Shown here piece by piece: positions 5,764 to 7,827 of a stretch of 7,827 nt of DNA; position 1 is the first letter of the stretch; every line of letters begins with the position of its first letter. The notes beneath the pieces are model-generated. The model saw nothing but the letters and a program-made list of their open reading frames with translations, was not told where the DNA came from and made no database searches. Source of the DNA: Prevotella sp. (GTDB taxonomy: Bacteria; Bacteroidota; Bacteroidia; Bacteroidales; Dysgonomonadaceae); NCBI GenBank assembly GCA_031263965.1, contig JAISES010000150.1, forward strand, positions 1-7,827. The letters run 5' to 3'. Made by a program: the position numbers and the translations under genes.

Positions 5764-5801
5764 CGAGAAAATCAGAAATATGAATATTAAATTACAATAA
5801 T

Positions 5802-6830
5802 TTAATTGAAGCCTTGCAGCTTAGAAAAAAAACGCACCCCTTTGAGATAATATGCAGCCAGGAGGCTCTTAGGATATATCGTTCCGGGTCTGGCAACCAC
5901 TGTCTTGCTCAAGTTTTCTTGTCTTGCCCGACGATATGCGGACCTATTATTATAGAAATCCTTATGCGCTCTGATTACCTCCCCGGCATTCGCATACTTG
6001 CCCGTAATAGCAAACTGGAACGCAGCTATGTAATCGAGTATCAACCGGATAGACATCGTTCTCCTGAGATGTTCCTGAGGCAGGTTCTTATAAAGCATCA
6101 ACAAGTTATTTCTAAAGTTGAGATACGTTTTGCGCGGACTCTCCTTTTTTAGCGTTGCCGCACCAACATGATAAACACCGGATGCAGGAAGGCAAACAAT
6201 ACGTTTGCCTCTACAATTGAGTCTCCAGCAAAGATCGATTTCTTCCATGTGTGCAAAAAAAGAAGCGTCGAAACCTCCTGCCTCGAAAAACTCTTTTGCA
6301 CGGATGACCAGGCATGCCCCTGTAGCCCAAAGTATATCCACAGGCTCATTATACTGGCCGTAATCTTTTTCAACATTCGAAAATATACGTCCGCGACAAA
6401 ACGGATATCCGTATTTATCGATGAAACCACCCGAAGCTCCGGCATATTCAAAATATGCTTTATTTCGCTGAGCCCTTATTTTGGGTTGAACGGCTGCTAT
6501 ATCAGGATTCTTATCCAGGTGTTCAATCATCGGCGGAAGCCAATTATCCGTCACCTCAACATCGGAATTTAATAAAACAAAATACTCGGCGTCTACTTCT
6601 TTTAAGGCCCTGTTATAACCATCGGCAAAACCGTAGTTCTCTGATAATATGACACGCGTAATCTGAGGATACACAGAAGCAAGAAATGCAATGGAATCGT
6701 CTGTCGAACCATTATCAGCTACAACAATCCCGACATCCGGCAATGAAGAATACCGCATCACCGAAGGCAAAAACTCTTCGAGCAATTTTCTTCCGTTCCA
6801 ATTAAGAATTACGACAGCTGTCTTTTTCAT
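5802..6830 (-). CDS. Family 2 glycosyltransferase (WbbL / rhamnosyltransferase-like)
   Basis: A 342-residue GT-A fold glycosyltransferase of the GT2 family that transfers a sugar from a nucleotide donor to a membrane or envelope acceptor on the cytoplasmic side. Visible motifs are NWNG (10-13), ADNGSTDDS (38-46) for nucleotide binding, NYGFADGYN (65-73), the DxD-like LNSDVEV (87-93), WATGACLVIR (168-177) and the acceptor-side HMEEIDLCWRL (194-204), which supplies the probable catalytic acid/base region. The C-terminal part (about 235-342) is basic and may lie on the membrane. The arrangement resembles COG1216 rhamnosyltransferases such as WbbL, but donor and acceptor sugars are not determinable. 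Its ATG overlaps the stop of the acyltransferase gene by 4 bp (ATGA), indicating translational coupling. Together they suggest lipid A/LPS or another surface glycolipid. Confidence 0.9.
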   Translation of the reverse strand: MKKTAVVILNWNGRKLLEEFLPSVMRYSSLPDVGIVVADNGSTDDSIAFLASVYPQITRVILSENYGFADGYNRALKEVDAEYFVLLNSDVEVTDNWLPPMIEHLDKNPDIAAVQPKIRAQRNKAYFEYAGASGGFIDKYGYPFCRGRIFSNVEKDYGQYNEPVDILWATGACLVIRAKEFFEAGGFDASFFAHMEEIDLCWRLNCRGKRIVCLPASGVYHVGAATLKKESPRKTYLNFRNNLLMLYKNLPQEHLRRTMSIRLILDYIAAFQFAITGKYANAGEVIRAHKDFYNNRSAYRRARQENLSKTVVARPGTIYPKSLLAAYYLKGVRFFSKLQGFN

Positions 6831-7741
6831 TTATGAGGATGTTGCATTTCTTGTACTTCCCTGCGCGATCTTTTCCAACGTTTATGAGTCCACAACCAGT
6901 AAGCAGGTTCTCTCAATATTGTTTTTTCCATTGCCCGTATATAAGTCTCTGTTATCTTAAATCCGGGTTCTTCGGCAGGATTATTACTTATCAGTTTTAT
7001 TGTCGCTTTATAATATCCCCTGCTCTCTTTTTGCACATCAAGATACGTTACGGCAAAGCCTGTTTTCTTTGCTATACGCTCCACACCTGTAAATACGGCT
7101 GAATCCTGATTCAAAAAATCAGTCCAATAATGAATATTGTTAATCGACGGCAACTGATCGGCCATAAAACCGATCATTGTTTGTTTTTTATCCCTGCGCA
7201 ATTTGACTATCGTGCGTAAAGTTTCGTATCGAGGTATTCCCAAAGACCCGAAACGACTTCTTATTTTAAGGAATAAATCATCAAAGGCCTTATTTTTCAA
7301 AGGTTTATATATCTGAGAAAGGACAATATTTTCTTCGTCTTTAAAATTAAGGTTTATAGATGTTACCCATTCCCAATTACAATAGTGCCCAAGAAACATT
7401 AATACGGAATTGCCATCTTTCATCAGTTCGTTAACCTGTTCCATATTTTCAAACTTCATGCGCCTGCTCATTTCCTCATCGGATATATGCAACAGCTTGA
7501 TAGTTTCGACAAAATAATCGCAAAAATGATGATAGAATTTTCGCTCGATTAAACGAAGTTCCTTTTCCGGTTTTTCGGGGAAACTACCGGAAAGGTTTTC
7601 CCTAACAACTTTAAGACGATAACCGGCAACTATATATACCCAAAAATAAAGGATGTCAGACAAGACATACAACAGCCGGAGCGGTAACAACGCATGGAGA
7701 TACGTATAGCTGTATATTATATAGTATAGTATTTTATTCAT
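6827..7741 (-). CDS. Lipid A acyltransferase family protein (LpxL/HtrB-like)
   Basis: This is a member of the LpxL/LpxM (HtrB/MsbB) family, inner-membrane enzymes that add a secondary acyl chain to a lipid A precursor or a related glycolipid. I chose the ATG at 7739-7741 (304 residues). A longer frame from a TTG at 7760-7762 would add seven polar residues and overlap the upstream gene, whereas the ATG falls 7 bp after that gene's stop. The protein then opens with an amphipathic/hydrophobic anchor, MNKILYYIIYSYTYLHALLPLRLLYVLSD. Counting from this start, the catalytic HX4E motif is GHYCNWEW (H119, E124), followed by ADQLPS (194-199) and the C-terminal YWLWTHKRWK (281-290), all family hallmarks. 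It sits upstream of and overlaps the glycosyltransferase gene by 4 bp. Acyl chain and acceptor are not readable from the sequence. Confidence 0.9.
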   Translation of the reverse strand: MNKILYYIIYSYTYLHALLPLRLLYVLSDILYFWVYIVAGYRLKVVRENLSGSFPEKPEKELRLIERKFYHHFCDYFVETIKLLHISDEEMSRRMKFENMEQVNELMKDGNSVLMFLGHYCNWEWVTSINLNFKDEENIVLSQIYKPLKNKAFDDLFLKIRSRFGSLGIPRYETLRTIVKLRRDKKQTMIGFMADQLPSINNIHYWTDFLNQDSAVFTGVERIAKKTGFAVTYLDVQKESRGYYKATIKLISNNPAEEPGFKITETYIRAMEKTILREPAYWLWTHKRWKRSRREVQEMQHPHK

Positions 7742-7748
7742 CTTATTC

Positions 7749-7827
7749 TCAACCTTCGACAAGAGCAGTCTTTATACTGTTAAACTCACCTAAAGTAATC
7801 ATTTTTATTTCATTTGCCTTGCTCGCC
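7749..7827 (-). CDS. 3' end of an unidentified CDS (runs off right edge)
   Basis: On the minus strand one frame stays open from the window edge to a TGA at 7749-7751, reading 25 residues that end ITLGEFNSIKTALVEG. The other two frames on this strand stop early. The 7-bp gap to the acyltransferase ATG suggests the two are in one operon. A tRNA methylthiotransferase of the MtaB type would be a plausible upstream neighbour in Bacteroidales, but this short tail is not diagnostic and I do not assign a function. Confidence 0.5.
   Translation of the reverse strand, partial: ASKANEIKMITLGEFNSIKTALVEG

Overview
The window looks like a core chromosomal segment of a Bacteroidota bacterium, most likely of the order Bacteroidales. 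Four things point there: TAnnTTTG-type -7 promoter elements upstream of several genes, A-rich start regions in place of clear Shine-Dalgarno sites, a DUF4294 protein (a family I know only from this phylum), and Bacteroidales-like L25 and Pth sequences. Genus cannot be fixed from this sequence alone. I see no transposase, integrase, tRNA, rRNA or CRISPR array, and nothing that clearly looks recently transferred.

Layout, left to right. (1) 1-749, minus strand: ribosomal protein L25 (rplY) followed by the first 37 codons of peptidyl-tRNA hydrolase (pth), a translation-related pair that runs off the left edge. (2) 750-1057: a 308-bp divergent intergenic region with a promoter-like element facing each way and a possible structured leader for rplY. 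(3) 1058-3943, plus strand: korA-korB, the two-subunit 2-oxoacid (probably 2-oxoglutarate):ferredoxin oxidoreductase, closed by a strong intrinsic terminator. (4) 3944-5105, plus strand: an EamA/DMT-family membrane transporter behind a long leader. That leader holds a 9-bp hairpin, a terminator-like hairpin with a U7 tract, and a 25-codon small ORF. (5) 5115-7827, minus strand: an envelope-related cluster read right to left. It comprises the 3' end of an unidentified gene, an LpxL/HtrB-type acyltransferase, a family 2 glycosyltransferase overlapping it by 4 bp, and a secreted DUF4294 protein of unknown function with a possible promoter of its own.

How the genes work together. KorA and KorB form one enzyme linking 2-oxoacid oxidation (or reductive carboxylation) to ferredoxin. 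The acyltransferase and glycosyltransferase are translationally coupled and probably both act in building a surface glycolipid such as lipid A/LPS. The other genes are neighbours without an evident shared pathway.

The protein-coding content is ordinary. The points most worth a second look are non-coding: the attenuator-like or small-RNA-like leader before the EamA gene (about 4031-4126), the EamA terminator placed inside the convergent DUF4294 gene (5136-5166), and a perfect 15-bp inverted repeat inside pth (4-37).
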